DNA of 64,000 nt from Salinicola halophyticus (GCF_003206695.1 NZ_PZJN01000004.1:229570-293569); one strand, 5' to 3'. Shown: positions 54,220 to 63,388, counted from the stretch's first letter. Notes: a model not told the origin generated them from the sequence alone. Numbers and translations are program-made.

Positions 54220-54846
54220 TCAGCGTCGCCAGACGACGCAGAGATTGTTCGCCGGGAGCTCGTTGACCGCCTCGCAGGTCAATCCCTGGTCGCTGGCCAA
54301 CGCCTGGACCGCTTCGAGATCACGAATTCCCCACCGCGGATCCCGCAAGCGGAGATCTTGATCGAAGGCCTCGTTGCTGGACGCGGTGTGCTCGCCATCG
54401 CGACGGAAAGGACCGTAGACGATAAGTACGCCGCCCACGGGAAGCTGGCGACCGGCCGCAGCGAACAGCGTCTCGCTCGCTGCCCAGGGCGAAATATGCA
54501 GCATGTTGATACACACGATAGCCGCGAGATCCGGCAATGTCGGCCACTCCCCGGTGACGTCCAGGCGAACCGGTGCCGCGAGGTTCTCCAACGCTTCCTG
54601 GTCGCGCCAGGCGGCGATCGACGCCAGCGCCGTCTCGCTGGGATCCGTCGGCTGCCAGCACAGCGGTGCAAGATGGCGAGCAAAATAGACCGCATGCTCG
54701 CCGCTGCCGCTGGCGATCTCCAGCACCCGCCCCGTCTTTGGCAATACCGATCGGAGTACCGCCAGAATCGGCTCGCGGTTGCGCTGAACCGCCGGACTGG
54801 ACAGGCGTCGGTCGTCTCCGTGCTCAAGACTATCCATGCTGTTCAT
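54220..54846 (-). CDS. DUF938 SAM-dependent methyltransferase
   Basis: About 208 residues. The N-terminal SSPAVQRNREPILAVL and VLEIASGSGEHAVYFARHL (motif I), plus LHISPWAASETLF and GPFRRDGEHTASSNEAFD, identify the DUF938 family. The substrate is unknown. Start ATG 54846 has GGAG six bases upstream; this start and its ribosome-binding site are themselves the first unit of the adjacent 16-bp tandem repeat. Confidence 0.88.
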   Translation of the reverse strand: MNSMDSLEHGDDRRLSSPAVQRNREPILAVLRSVLPKTGRVLEIASGSGEHAVYFARHLAPLCWQPTDPSETALASIAAWRDQEALENLAAPVRLDVTGEWPTLPDLAAIVCINMLHISPWAASETLFAAAGRQLPVGGVLIVYGPFRRDGEHTASSNEAFDQDLRLRDPRWGIRDLEAVQALASDQGLTCEAVNELPANNLCVVWRR

Positions 54847-54952
54847 CAAGGGCTCCGTTCATGAAGGAGTTCGTTCACGAGGGACTGAGCTCATGAGGGA
54901 CTGGGCTCACGAGGGACTGGGCTCACGAGGGGCTGAGCTTACGAGGGAATGG
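54841..54952. repeat. 16-bp tandem repeat, seven copies, over the DUF938 start
   Basis: Seven consecutive 16-bp units (GTTCATCAAGGGCTCC, GTTCATGAAGGAGTTC, GTTCACGAGGGACTGA, GCTCATGAGGGACTGG, GCTCACGAGGGACTGG, GCTCACGAGGGGCTGA, GCTTACGAGGGAATGG). The first contains the DUF938 start codon and ribosome-binding site; the last ends 2 bp before the esterase stop. Confidence 0.92.
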
Positions 54953-54954
54953 GC

Positions 54955-55620
54955 TCATTCGAGCGTGGCGGTCAGCCAGGCTGCGATATCCTGGGCCTGT
55001 TCCGGGCACAGGCTGTGACCCATCTCGTAGGTACGATAATTGACCGGATAACCCAGCGACTCGACCCGCTCGGCGCCTTCACGACCCAGCGACTCGGGGA
55101 CCACCGGATCGGCCGAGCCGTGATGCACTTCGATCGGCAGACGCCGGTTGGCTTCGGCGAGGTCGATGCTGTCGGCGGTGGCGAAATAGGTCGACAGCGC
55201 CAGCAGACCGGCCAATGGCTGCGGATAAGAGAGCGCCGCCTCGTAGGCCACCGCACCACCCTGGGAGAAACCGGCAATCACGATGCGACGGCTGTCGATG
55301 CCGGCGGCGATCTGGTCGTCGATCAGGGCGTGGATGCGTTCGCCAGACGCGCGCAGCTGATCGACATCGACCCGGCGCCCGAGATTCATCTCCAGAATGT
55401 CGTACCATGCCGACATCGTCATGCCACCATTGACGGTGACCGGCAGCTGCGGCGCATGGGGCAGCACGAACCTCACCGCCAGCGAGTCCGGCAATCCGAG
55501 CGCCGGCACCAGCGGCTCGAAGTCGTGGCCATCCGCGCCCAGTCCATGGAGCAGAATGACGCAGGCATCGGCCTTTCGCCCATTCGTCGGTTCAATGATC
55601 AATTCTTGCGCAGATGCCAT
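54955..55620 (-). CDS. Carboxylesterase (phospholipase/carboxylesterase family)
   Basis: 221-residue alpha/beta hydrolase. LLHGLGADGHDFEPLV, nucleophile GFSQGG, Asp in HGSADPVVP and His in MGHSLCPEQ complete the triad. Normal length for the family. Gene order suggests it is upstream of DUF938 on the same strand, with the 16-bp tandem repeat filling the gap. Confidence 0.9.
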   Translation of the reverse strand: MASAQELIIEPTNGRKADACVILLHGLGADGHDFEPLVPALGLPDSLAVRFVLPHAPQLPVTVNGGMTMSAWYDILEMNLGRRVDVDQLRASGERIHALIDDQIAAGIDSRRIVIAGFSQGGAVAYEAALSYPQPLAGLLALSTYFATADSIDLAEANRRLPIEVHHGSADPVVPESLGREGAERVESLGYPVNYRTYEMGHSLCPEQAQDIAAWLTATLE

Positions 55621-55806
55621 GTGAGATCGTCCTCGTCACCCGGGCGGCCCGGTCTGGATTGGAAATTATCGCCGCCCAGTCTAACGTGCCATCCGCGAGC
55701 TTGCCCGCTGCGTAGGTTGATAAACGGATCCGACATTCACTCGTCCGACGGCGCCAGGTCAGCAGCGTGCTGACTCCGCAACGCCCGAGGCACTCAAGGA
55801 AGAGCC

Positions 55807-57528
55807 ATGATGTTCTCCCATCTTCGGACGCCTCGCGGCTACCTGCTGCTGGCGCTGGTGTTACTCAATGTTCTGCTGCTGACGCCGGAACTGCCCTGGG
55901 CCGGATTTCCACCCAGACACTGGATCGCGCTCGAGGCGCCGCTGATTACCGGATTGATGGCCCTGCTGCCCCCCGCGCGCTGGCGACGCTGGATAGCCGG
56001 CCTGGTCGCCATCCTGGTCCTCACCGTCGTCCTCGGTGCCGCGGGCGACGCCTTGACCCAGACCATGCAGGGGCGGTCGCTGAACCTCTACACCGATATC
56101 AAGCTGGTACCGATTCTGATCGAGCTGATCGCGACCAATCTCGGGCTGCCACTGGCGATCGGCGGGCTGGTGGCCATCGGCCTGGGCCTGTTCGCCGTGG
56201 GGCTGGTCCTGGCCAGGCTGCTGCAAGGCTTTCACGCTCGCAATACGTCACGTGGATTGGCGCTGCTGCTGGTTCTGATCGGCGGTGTCGGTCTGGCTCG
56301 CCTCGACGCCATGCATCGCGACGAAACCTCGTCATGGGTAGCCAGGATCGGCCACCCCGCGGTCAATTTCGTGACGTTCGAATGGCAGCGCGCGCAGGAA
56401 ACTCGCCAGGCCATGGCAACGTTCGGCCGTCAGCTCTACGCCGATGATCACGCCTACGCGGCTCCCGGCGGCCAGCCGCTGCCGGGGTTGGCGCATACCA
56501 ATGTGATTCTGGGCTTCATCGAGTCCTACGGCGTCGCGGCCATCGAGCGCGGGCCGTTCAAGGCCGAAATCCAGCCGCGCCTCGAGACGATCGAGAACCA
56601 GCTCGCCGCCGCCGGGCTATCGGTCGTCACCGGACGCGTCACCGCGGCCACGCTGGGCGGCCAGTCCTGGCTCAACCACGCCACTTTCGCCAGCGGCCTG
56701 CCGGTCACGTCTGAGCTGCGCTTCGAACTGATGATCGACAGCCCGCATTCGACCCTGATCGACGATTTCAAGGCGACCGGCCACGACACCGCCGCCATCA
56801 TGCCGGGTATCACGCGGGATTGGCCGGAAGGCAGTCTTTACGGCTACGACGAGATCCATACCTCCGGCAGCATGGGCTATAACGGTCCTTCGATGGGCTG
56901 GGCCAGCATGCCGGACCAGTTCACCTGGCAGCGGGTGGAAGACTACGTGCTGTCGCGCCATCCTGGCCCGACCTTCACCGAACTGGCCACGCTATCGAGC
57001 CATGCCCCGTGGTCGCCGGTCATCGGCATGATCGACGACTGGTCGACCATCGGTGATGGTCAGGTCTTCGATCGTTGGCAGGGTGCCGGGGAGGATTACG
57101 CGTCGCTATGGCACGACACCGAAGCGATGCGGCGGAACTACGCGCCGGCGATAGACTATTCACTGCAAGCGGCCAGCGGCTTCGCCCGGCGCTATTTGGG
57201 AAAAGAGGCTCTGGGAAAAAAGGCTCCGGGAAAAAACGATTCTGACAAAGGCGATCGCGGCGATCACACGCTGATGATGATCCTCGGCGACCATCAGGCT
57301 GCGCCGGCCATCATCGGCAGCAATCCCGGCAGGGACGTGCCGATGCATGTCATCAGCGACGACCCGGCCCTGCTCGAGGGCTTCATCGATCGCGGCTTCC
57401 GGACCGGCATGTTCCCGCCCGGGCCGGAAGCCGCGATTCCCATGCAGGCGATGCGCGGCCTGCTCCACCAGATTTACGGTGCCGTCACTCCTGATGTGAC
57501 GGCGACGACTTCAGGTTCCGGCTCTTGA
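55807..57528 (+). CDS. Sulfatase-like membrane protein (LtaS-related)
   Basis: 573 residues. Four to five N-terminal hydrophobic segments, then a periplasmic domain with GFIESYGVAAIERG, SHAPWSPVIG and MMILGDHQAAPAI, which resemble the sulfatase fold in order. Several metal-site residues differ from LtaS, so activity is uncertain. Residues 464-478 contain a Lys/Gly-rich repeat (GKEALGKKAPGKN) encoded by three 15-bp units at 57197-57241. AAGGAAG precedes the ATG. It overlaps TerC at the 3' ends by 44 bp. Confidence 0.75.
   Translation: MMFSHLRTPRGYLLLALVLLNVLLLTPELPWAGFPPRHWIALEAPLITGLMALLPPARWRRWIAGLVAILVLTVVLGAAGDALTQTMQGRSLNLYTDIKLVPILIELIATNLGLPLAIGGLVAIGLGLFAVGLVLARLLQGFHARNTSRGLALLLVLIGGVGLARLDAMHRDETSSWVARIGHPAVNFVTFEWQRAQETRQAMATFGRQLYADDHAYAAPGGQPLPGLAHTNVILGFIESYGVAAIERGPFKAEIQPRLETIENQLAAAGLSVVTGRVTAATLGGQSWLNHATFASGLPVTSELRFELMIDSPHSTLIDDFKATGHDTAAIMPGITRDWPEGSLYGYDEIHTSGSMGYNGPSMGWASMPDQFTWQRVEDYVLSRHPGPTFTELATLSSHAPWSPVIGMIDDWSTIGDGQVFDRWQGAGEDYASLWHDTEAMRRNYAPAIDYSLQAASGFARRYLGKEALGKKAPGKNDSDKGDRGDHTLMMILGDHQAAPAIIGSNPGRDVPMHVISDDPALLEGFIDRGFRTGMFPPGPEAAIPMQAMRGLLHQIYGAVTPDVTATTSGSGS
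57197..57241. repeat. 15-bp in-frame tandem repeat in the sulfatase-like gene
   Basis: TGGGAAAAGAGGCTC, TGGGAAAAAAGGCTC and CGGGAAAAAACGATT. In-frame, giving a Lys/Gly-rich stretch. Confidence 0.85.
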
Positions 57529-58486
57529 TCAGGCTGGCCACGGTGGTGATCACCAGCGTGCCGAGGATGATCGTCATCGACAGCCAGATCGGAATCTCCG
57601 GGACCAGATGCAGCGGCTGGCCGTCGTTGATGAACGGCAGGCTGTTGGTATGCATCGCCTCGATGATCAGCTTGACGCCGATGAAGGCCAGGATGAACGA
57701 CAGCCCCAGGCTGAGATAGACCAGACGGGTCAGCAGGCCACCCAGCAGGAAGTAGAGCTGGAGCAGGCCCAGCAAGGCGAAGGCATTGGTGGTGAAGACG
57801 ATGTAGGGCTCCTTGGTCAGCCCGTAGATCGCGGGGATCGAATCCAGCGCGAACAGCACGTCGGTCATCCCCAACGCCACCACCACCATGAACAGCGGCG
57901 TCACCAGACGCTTGCCGTTCTTGACCGTCAGCAGGCGGTCGCGGTCGAACTCGTCGGTCGCCGGCAGGCGCTTCTGGATCCAGCGCACGATGGCGTTGGG
58001 CTCGTACTCCTCGTTTTCGTCATGCCCGCCGGCACCTTCGCGCACCAGCTGGAACGCGGTGTAGAGCAGGAACAGCCCGAACAGATAGAACACCCAGCTG
58101 AACTGGGCGATGGCCGCCGCGCCGACGGCGATGAAGATGCCGCGCAGGATCAACGCGATCACGATGCCGATCAGCAGCGCCTTCTGTTGATAGGCACGCG
58201 GCACCGCGAACTTGGACATGATGATCAGGAAGACGAACAGGTTATCGACCGACAGACTCTTTTCGGTGATGAAGCCCGCGAAGTACTCGGCGCCATGTTG
58301 CGCGCCCCAGACCCACCACAGGCCACCACCGAAGATGGCAGCCAGAGCAATGAAGAAGACCGACCACCAGGCCGCTTCCTTGAAGGTAGGATCGTGAGGC
58401 TTACGCACATGGGCGTAGAAGTCGAAGATGAAGAGTGCTGCGATGCCAGCGACAGTCGCCAGCCAGACCCAGACGGGTACATGCAT
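57485..58486 (-). CDS. alx: TerC/Alx family membrane protein
   Basis: 333 residues with about nine transmembrane segments. FITEKSLSVDNLFVFLIIM and ALGMTDVLFALDSIPAIYGL are the duplicated family motifs with acidic membrane residues. Family members (Alx, MeeF/MeeY) export manganese. The 5' leader has the features of a yybP-ykoY manganese riboswitch, which supports a metal role. GGAGG lies 7 nt before the ATG. The 3' end overlaps the sulfatase-like gene on the opposite strand. Confidence 0.93.
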   Translation of the reverse strand: MHVPVWVWLATVAGIAALFIFDFYAHVRKPHDPTFKEAAWWSVFFIALAAIFGGGLWWVWGAQHGAEYFAGFITEKSLSVDNLFVFLIIMSKFAVPRAYQQKALLIGIVIALILRGIFIAVGAAAIAQFSWVFYLFGLFLLYTAFQLVREGAGGHDENEEYEPNAIVRWIQKRLPATDEFDRDRLLTVKNGKRLVTPLFMVVVALGMTDVLFALDSIPAIYGLTKEPYIVFTTNAFALLGLLQLYFLLGGLLTRLVYLSLGLSFILAFIGVKLIIEAMHTNSLPFINDGQPLHLVPEIPIWLSMTIILGTLVITTVASLIKSRNLKSSPSHQE

Positions 58487-58517
58487 AGGGGAACCTCCGG
58501 TAGACGGTGAACGTCAC

Positions 58518-58657
58518 CGAAAGTCTCTCCCGTCGCCCTGACCGTCATCTGCTGACTGTCAGGGCGACCGATAACGCCGGGGCATATGGCCCGTGCTGAC
58601 GACGCTATCGCCGGGGCGGATATTGACCGATCCTGCCCGTGGGATACTCCCCTTCCG
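58518..58657 (-). ncRNA. yybP-ykoY manganese riboswitch-like leader of alx/terC
   Basis: On the minus strand the leader begins CGGAAG followed by GGGAGTA, the conserved 5' element of this class. It ends GAGAGAC-TTTCG; CGGAAG (58657-58652) pairs with CTTTCG (58523-58518) as P1. Between them are GGGC/GCCC, an eight-pair helix CGATAGCG with CGTTATCG that encloses CGTCA and GGGCCATATGCCC, and the 11-bp stem GTCGCCCTGAC/GTCAGGGCGAC. This gives a four-way junction. A further hairpin (58505-58519) borders the ribosome-binding site. Folding and covariance search were not run. Confidence 0.8.
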
Positions 58658-58747
58658 TGCTGGCCGCATTGTGTCCTGAAGTCAGGGTGTAAGCAAGCGG
58701 GGAAACCGGCGTGGACGCAAACTTCACGAGCGACCGACGGCCTCGCG

Positions 58748-59614
58748 TCAACCCGTCAGGACCACCGTGCGTCCGCCATGTAGAAACACCCGCTTTTCCT
58801 GGTGAAAACGCACGGCGCGGGCCAGCGTCAGGCACTCGATGTCGCGCCCCCGGGCCACCAGATCCTCGGGATAGTGGCTGTGATCCACGGATTCGACCCC
58901 CTGCGCGATGATCGGTCCTTCGTCGAGGTCGTCGTTGATGTAGTGCGCGGTCGCGCCGACCAGCTTGACGCCCTTCTCGTAGGCCTGATGGTAGGGTTTG
59001 GCGCCCTTGAATCCCGGCAGCAGCGAATGGTGAATATTGATCGCGCGACCGGCGAACTCATGGCACAACGCCGGCGACAGCACCTGCATGTAGCGCGCCA
59101 GAATCACCAGCTCCGCACCGCTCTCCTGCACCACGCGCCGAACGGCGGCCTCCTGTTCCAGCTTGGTCTCCGGCGTGATCGGCAGGCAGTGGTACGGCAA
59201 CCCGTGCCAGCTGGCCAACGGTTCCAGGTCAGGATGGTTGGAGACGATCGCGCGCACGTCGATCGAGAGTTGGCCGGTTCGATAGCGGTACAACAGATCG
59301 TTCAGGCAGTGGTCCGCCTTCGAGACCATGATCACTACCGGCAGCCGATAATCCGGCGCCATCAGCTCGAAGGACATGCCGAACTCGGCGGCGCGGGCCG
59401 CGAAGCGATCCCGAAAGAGCGACTCGGAGAACTCGGCGAGTTCCGGACGAAACGCCGCGCGGATGAAGAACTGACCACCCTGATAGTCGTCGAACGAATG
59501 CAGCTCGGTGATATAGCAGCTCTGCTCTTTCAGGAACCGGGTGACGACATCCACCGTTCCCAGCCGACTGGGGCACTGAGCCGCCAGCACCCATACGTCT
59601 CGGGCACCGCTCAC
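58748..59614 (-). CDS. purU: Formyltetrahydrofolate deformylase
   Basis: Hydrolyses 10-formyl-THF to formate and THF, returning folate for sarcosine oxidation. 288 residues from GTG 59614, which overlaps the soxG stop as GTGA. N-terminal ACT domain (VWVLAAQCPSRLGTVDVVTRF), then a formyltransferase domain with INIHHSLLPGFKGAKPYHQAY and DDLDEGPIIAQ, carrying the catalytic Asn, His and Asp. A start further upstream in frame lies inside soxG and is not supported. Confidence 0.93.
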   Translation of the reverse strand: MSGARDVWVLAAQCPSRLGTVDVVTRFLKEQSCYITELHSFDDYQGGQFFIRAAFRPELAEFSESLFRDRFAARAAEFGMSFELMAPDYRLPVVIMVSKADHCLNDLLYRYRTGQLSIDVRAIVSNHPDLEPLASWHGLPYHCLPITPETKLEQEAAVRRVVQESGAELVILARYMQVLSPALCHEFAGRAINIHHSLLPGFKGAKPYHQAYEKGVKLVGATAHYINDDLDEGPIIAQGVESVDHSHYPEDLVARGRDIECLTLARAVRFHQEKRVFLHGGRTVVLTG

Positions 59615-60285
59615 GACACCGTCTCCGTGTCCGCGACCGCGGCCCGCGGTGTCGTGGCCGCCACCTTGGCGGGACGATAGTCGATGCCATACTCCTCGCC
59701 GGCATCCAGCAACCAGCGCAGGCAGTAGTCGGCGAAACTTCGCCGCACGACCAGTTCCCACCGCTCCTCGCCGACACGCCGGATCACGGCCGTCGCTTTG
59801 GCGAAGACGCTGGTGACCCCCTTGCCTATCGGGAAAGCCCGGGGATCGACATCATAGACGGTGGACTTCATCAGCACGTCGATGGCGCGCTCGCCACCGA
59901 GCTCGAGCAGCGTCTGACCGCCGCTGACATCGACGATGCTGAAGTGGGAGTCGCCCAGGGCCTCGCGCAGTTCACGCTGAAGACGAAATCCCTCGCCAGC
60001 GGCAACGATCAACAGCCACTCGTCCGGCGATAGCCATTGCAACGAACCGGTCTCACCGATGACCAGCCGCTGCGGCTCAACAGGCAGCTCGAGGCCGAGC
60101 ACGGCCTGGACCGACGCGGCCAGCCCCTGGGGCTCGCCACGCAGCACCAGATGGTCGAGAAAAGCAAGCTCGACCAGCGTGACCCGGCTGTCGCCGGAAG
60201 GTTTGCTGGCGGCCCGATGATGAAGCGGCGATTGGGTCGCCGCCCCCTGGACCGGATGCGGATCGAACTGAGCGACTCTAGCCAT
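59611..60285 (-). CDS. soxG: Sarcosine oxidase subunit gamma
   Basis: Small subunit of heterotetrameric sarcosine oxidase. 224 residues from ATG 60285, with GAGGGAG upstream, 13 bp past the soxA stop. Features include LQWLSPDEWLLI, a VDVSGGQTLLELGG block and DYCLRWLLDAG. It sits between soxA and purU with a GTGA overlap into purU. Confidence 0.9.
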   Translation of the reverse strand: MARVAQFDPHPVQGAATQSPLHHRAASKPSGDSRVTLVELAFLDHLVLRGEPQGLAASVQAVLGLELPVEPQRLVIGETGSLQWLSPDEWLLIVAAGEGFRLQRELREALGDSHFSIVDVSGGQTLLELGGERAIDVLMKSTVYDVDPRAFPIGKGVTSVFAKATAVIRRVGEERWELVVRRSFADYCLRWLLDAGEEYGIDYRPAKVAATTPRAAVADTETVS

Positions 60286-60298
60286 GTTGACGGCTCCC

Positions 60299-63200
60299 TC
60301 AAATATTCTGACGTTGCCCTTTCGGGTCATAGAAGATCGAGCCGACCACTTCGGCCATGTGGGTCTCGCCGTTCGGCATCGGCAGATAGACTCGCTCCCC
60401 CATGCGCTTGTGTCCTCCCTTGACCACCGCCAGGGCAAAACCATGATCGAGCGTCGGACTGTAGTAGCTCGAGGTCACATGGCCGACCATGCGCATCGGA
60501 ATGGCCTGCTGGGGATCGAGCACGATCTGGGCGCCCTCTTCCAGCACCACCTTCGCATCCAGCGGCTTGAGACCGACCAGCTGCTTACGATCTTCCCGCC
60601 GAGTATCGGAGCGGGTCAGCGCGCGCTTGCCGATCCATGGGTACGGCTTGTTGTAGCCGACGCACCAATGCATGCCGAGATCCTCCGGGGTCATCGAACC
60701 GTCGGTATCCTGGCCCACGATGATGAAACCCTTCTCCGCTCGCAGCACGTGCATGGTCTCGGTGCCATAAGGGGTCAACCCGTACTTCGCGCCATGGGCG
60801 AACAGGGCCTCCCAGACCTGCATGGCGTAGTTGGCCTGCACGTTGACCTCGAACGACAACTCACCGGTGAACGAGATTCGGTAGACCCGCGCCGGTACCC
60901 CGGCCACGGCGCCCTCCCGCCACTCCATGAACTTGAAACTATCGCGATCGAGATCGATATCGGTCAGCTCGGCAAGCAGATTTCTTGCTTCGGGCCCCGT
61001 CAACGTCAGTGTCGCCCAGTGATCGGTCACGGAGGTGAAGTAGACCTCCAGCTCCGGCCATTCGGTCTGATGCCATATCTCCAGCCACTCGAGAATCGCC
61101 GCGGCACCGCCGGTGGTGGTGGTCATCAGGAAGTGGTTGTCGGCGAGACAGGTGGTGACGCCGTCGTCCATCACCATGCCGTCGTCCTTGCACATCAGGC
61201 CGTAGCGCGCCTTGCCCACCGCCAGCTTTTCCCAGCCGTTGGTATAGATCCGGCCCAGGAACTCCCGCGCGTCCGGCCCTTGAATGTCGATCTTGCCCAG
61301 CGTCGAGGCGTCGAGCACGCCGACCTTCTCGCGCACCGCCCGGCATTCCCTCATGACGGCTTCGTGCATCGATTCGAACTCGCCATCGGCGTTGTCGCGG
61401 CGTTTTTGTGGATAGAACCAAGGTCGCTTCCACTGCCCGACGTCCTCGAACGCCGCCCCGTGTTCGATGTGCCACTGGTGCATGGCGGTGTAACGCTCGG
61501 GATCGAACAGCTCCCGGCAGTGGCGACCGACGATGGCGCCGAAATTGACCGGCGTGTAGTTGGGCCGAAACACGGTAGTCCCGGTCTGGGGAATGGTCTG
61601 GCCCAGACAGCGCGCGGCGATTGCCATGCCGTTGATGTTGCCCAGTTTGCCCTGATCGGTACCGAAGCCCATCGCCGTGTAACGCTTGACATGCTCGATC
61701 GACTCGAAGCCCTCTTTCGTCGCCAGCTCGATCGCCGCGGCGGTGACGTCGTTCTGCAGATCGACGAACTGCTTGGGCGCGCGCATGGTCGGCTTGTCGT
61801 GGGGAACCTGATACAGCGCGACGGCCGACCCCTCGCGGAGGGTCTCGATATCGGGAATCTTTACGCTCTCGGCGTCGATGCCATCGCTTTCCAGCGCGCG
61901 GACGACTTGCGCCACGGCGTCCTCGAGTAACGCGCCGGTCGGGTAGAGACCGGCGGCCGCGCCGACCACACTGAAACCCTCGACCCTCGATGCCGTCTGC
62001 CCCGGCACGAAGCCCAGGATGTCATCACGCCAGACCGGCCGAACGCCGGTATGCGCGGCGAGATGCACCACCGGGCTGTAGCCGCCGGACGTGGCGACGG
62101 TATCGCAGCTCAGCGTCTCCACTTCGCCACTGACGCGGAAGCCTTCGATATCGATAGCGCCAATCCGGGCGCCGCTGACGCGATGCCCTTTGCGATCAGC
62201 GGTCGCCTCGATGACTGCACTGCCGGTCACGATCCGGATCCCTGCCGCTTTCGCCCGTTCGACAAGCTCGCCGTCCGGGTTGGCGCGAGCGTCGGCGATC
62301 GCCACGACCTCGCCGCCAGCGTTCTGCCAGTCCAGCGCCGCCCGATAGGCATGATCGTTGGTGGTGGAAAGCACCAGCCGCTGACCGGGCCGCACGGCAT
62401 AGCGCCGGATATAGGTCGACAACGCCCCGGCAACCAGATTGCCCGGCACATCGTTGCCGGCATAGACCAGCGGCCGCTCGTGGGCGCCGCTCGCCAGCAC
62501 GACATGCCGCGTCCGCACCCGGTGCAGACGCGAGCGCGACTGTCGACGACCATCCAGGGTTGGCGCCGTGTCACCCAGATGCTCGGTGCGGCGCTCGTGC
62601 AGCGTCACGAAGTTGTGATCGAAGTACCCGTTGGCCGTCGTTCGCGGCAGCAACGTGACGTTGTCCATCGCCGCCAGCCGCTCGACGGCATTGCTGGCCC
62701 ACTCCGAGGCGGCCATACCGTCGATCGTCTCGCCGCTATCCAGCAGCGAGCCGCCGAAGGTCGGCTGCTCGTCGCACAGAATCACCCGGACGCCACTGCC
62801 GGCGGCAACCAGCGCCGACATCAGCCCAGCGGGGCCAGACCCGATCACCAGCACTTCGCAGTGCCGGTTGAGGTGATCGTAGATGTCCGGATCGCTCTCG
62901 ATCGGCGCCCGACCCAGCCCGGCCGCCTTGCGGATATATTTCTCGTAGGTCCGCCACATCGAGGCCGGGGCCTTGAAGGTCTTGTAGTAAAACCCGACCG
63001 GCATGAACGGGCCGCCGAACTTGCCGACCAGCCCCATCATGTCGCGCTGGGCGTCCGGCCAGCCGTTGGTACTGCGAGCCGTCAGACCATCGTAGAGCGA
63101 CTGCTGCGTGGCCCGGACATTCGGCACCTGAGCGGCTTCGCTCGCGCCCAGTTGGACGATGGCGTTGGGTTCCTCCGCGCCGGCGGCGACGACACCGCGG

Positions 63201-63388
63201 GGGCGCGAGTACTTGAAGCTGCGATTGATGACGTCGACGCCGTTGGCGAGCAGCGCCGAGGCCAACGTATCGCCGGCATACCCCTGGTAAGACTTGCCAT
63301 TGAAGGTAAACGACAATGGCTTGTCGCGATCGATCTGGCTGCCGGCGCCGCTATTCGATGCCAGACGGCAGGGTTGGGAAGCACTCAT
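60299..63388 (-). CDS. soxA: Sarcosine oxidase subunit alpha
   Basis: Large subunit; binds NAD and, at the C-terminal GCV-T domain, folate, capturing the methyl group as 5,10-methylene-THF. 1029 residues. N-terminal FTFNGKSYQGYAGDTLASAL and INRSFKYSRPRGV, dinucleotide-binding VIGSGPAG (about 181-188), HVVLASGAHERPLVYAGND, and C-terminal GKIDIQGPDAREFLGRIYTN with HVLRAEKGFIIVGQDTDGS. ATGA overlap with soxD. Length is slightly above the usual 965-1005 through a longer N-terminus. Confidence 0.95.
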   Translation of the reverse strand: MSASQPCRLASNSGAGSQIDRDKPLSFTFNGKSYQGYAGDTLASALLANGVDVINRSFKYSRPRGVVAAGAEEPNAIVQLGASEAAQVPNVRATQQSLYDGLTARSTNGWPDAQRDMMGLVGKFGGPFMPVGFYYKTFKAPASMWRTYEKYIRKAAGLGRAPIESDPDIYDHLNRHCEVLVIGSGPAGLMSALVAAGSGVRVILCDEQPTFGGSLLDSGETIDGMAASEWASNAVERLAAMDNVTLLPRTTANGYFDHNFVTLHERRTEHLGDTAPTLDGRRQSRSRLHRVRTRHVVLASGAHERPLVYAGNDVPGNLVAGALSTYIRRYAVRPGQRLVLSTTNDHAYRAALDWQNAGGEVVAIADARANPDGELVERAKAAGIRIVTGSAVIEATADRKGHRVSGARIGAIDIEGFRVSGEVETLSCDTVATSGGYSPVVHLAAHTGVRPVWRDDILGFVPGQTASRVEGFSVVGAAAGLYPTGALLEDAVAQVVRALESDGIDAESVKIPDIETLREGSAVALYQVPHDKPTMRAPKQFVDLQNDVTAAAIELATKEGFESIEHVKRYTAMGFGTDQGKLGNINGMAIAARCLGQTIPQTGTTVFRPNYTPVNFGAIVGRHCRELFDPERYTAMHQWHIEHGAAFEDVGQWKRPWFYPQKRRDNADGEFESMHEAVMRECRAVREKVGVLDASTLGKIDIQGPDAREFLGRIYTNGWEKLAVGKARYGLMCKDDGMVMDDGVTTCLADNHFLMTTTTGGAAAILEWLEIWHQTEWPELEVYFTSVTDHWATLTLTGPEARNLLAELTDIDLDRDSFKFMEWREGAVAGVPARVYRISFTGELSFEVNVQANYAMQVWEALFAHGAKYGLTPYGTETMHVLRAEKGFIIVGQDTDGSMTPEDLGMHWCVGYNKPYPWIGKRALTRSDTRREDRKQLVGLKPLDAKVVLEEGAQIVLDPQQAIPMRMVGHVTSSYYSPTLDHGFALAVVKGGHKRMGERVYLPMPNGETHMAEVVGSIFYDPKGQRQNI

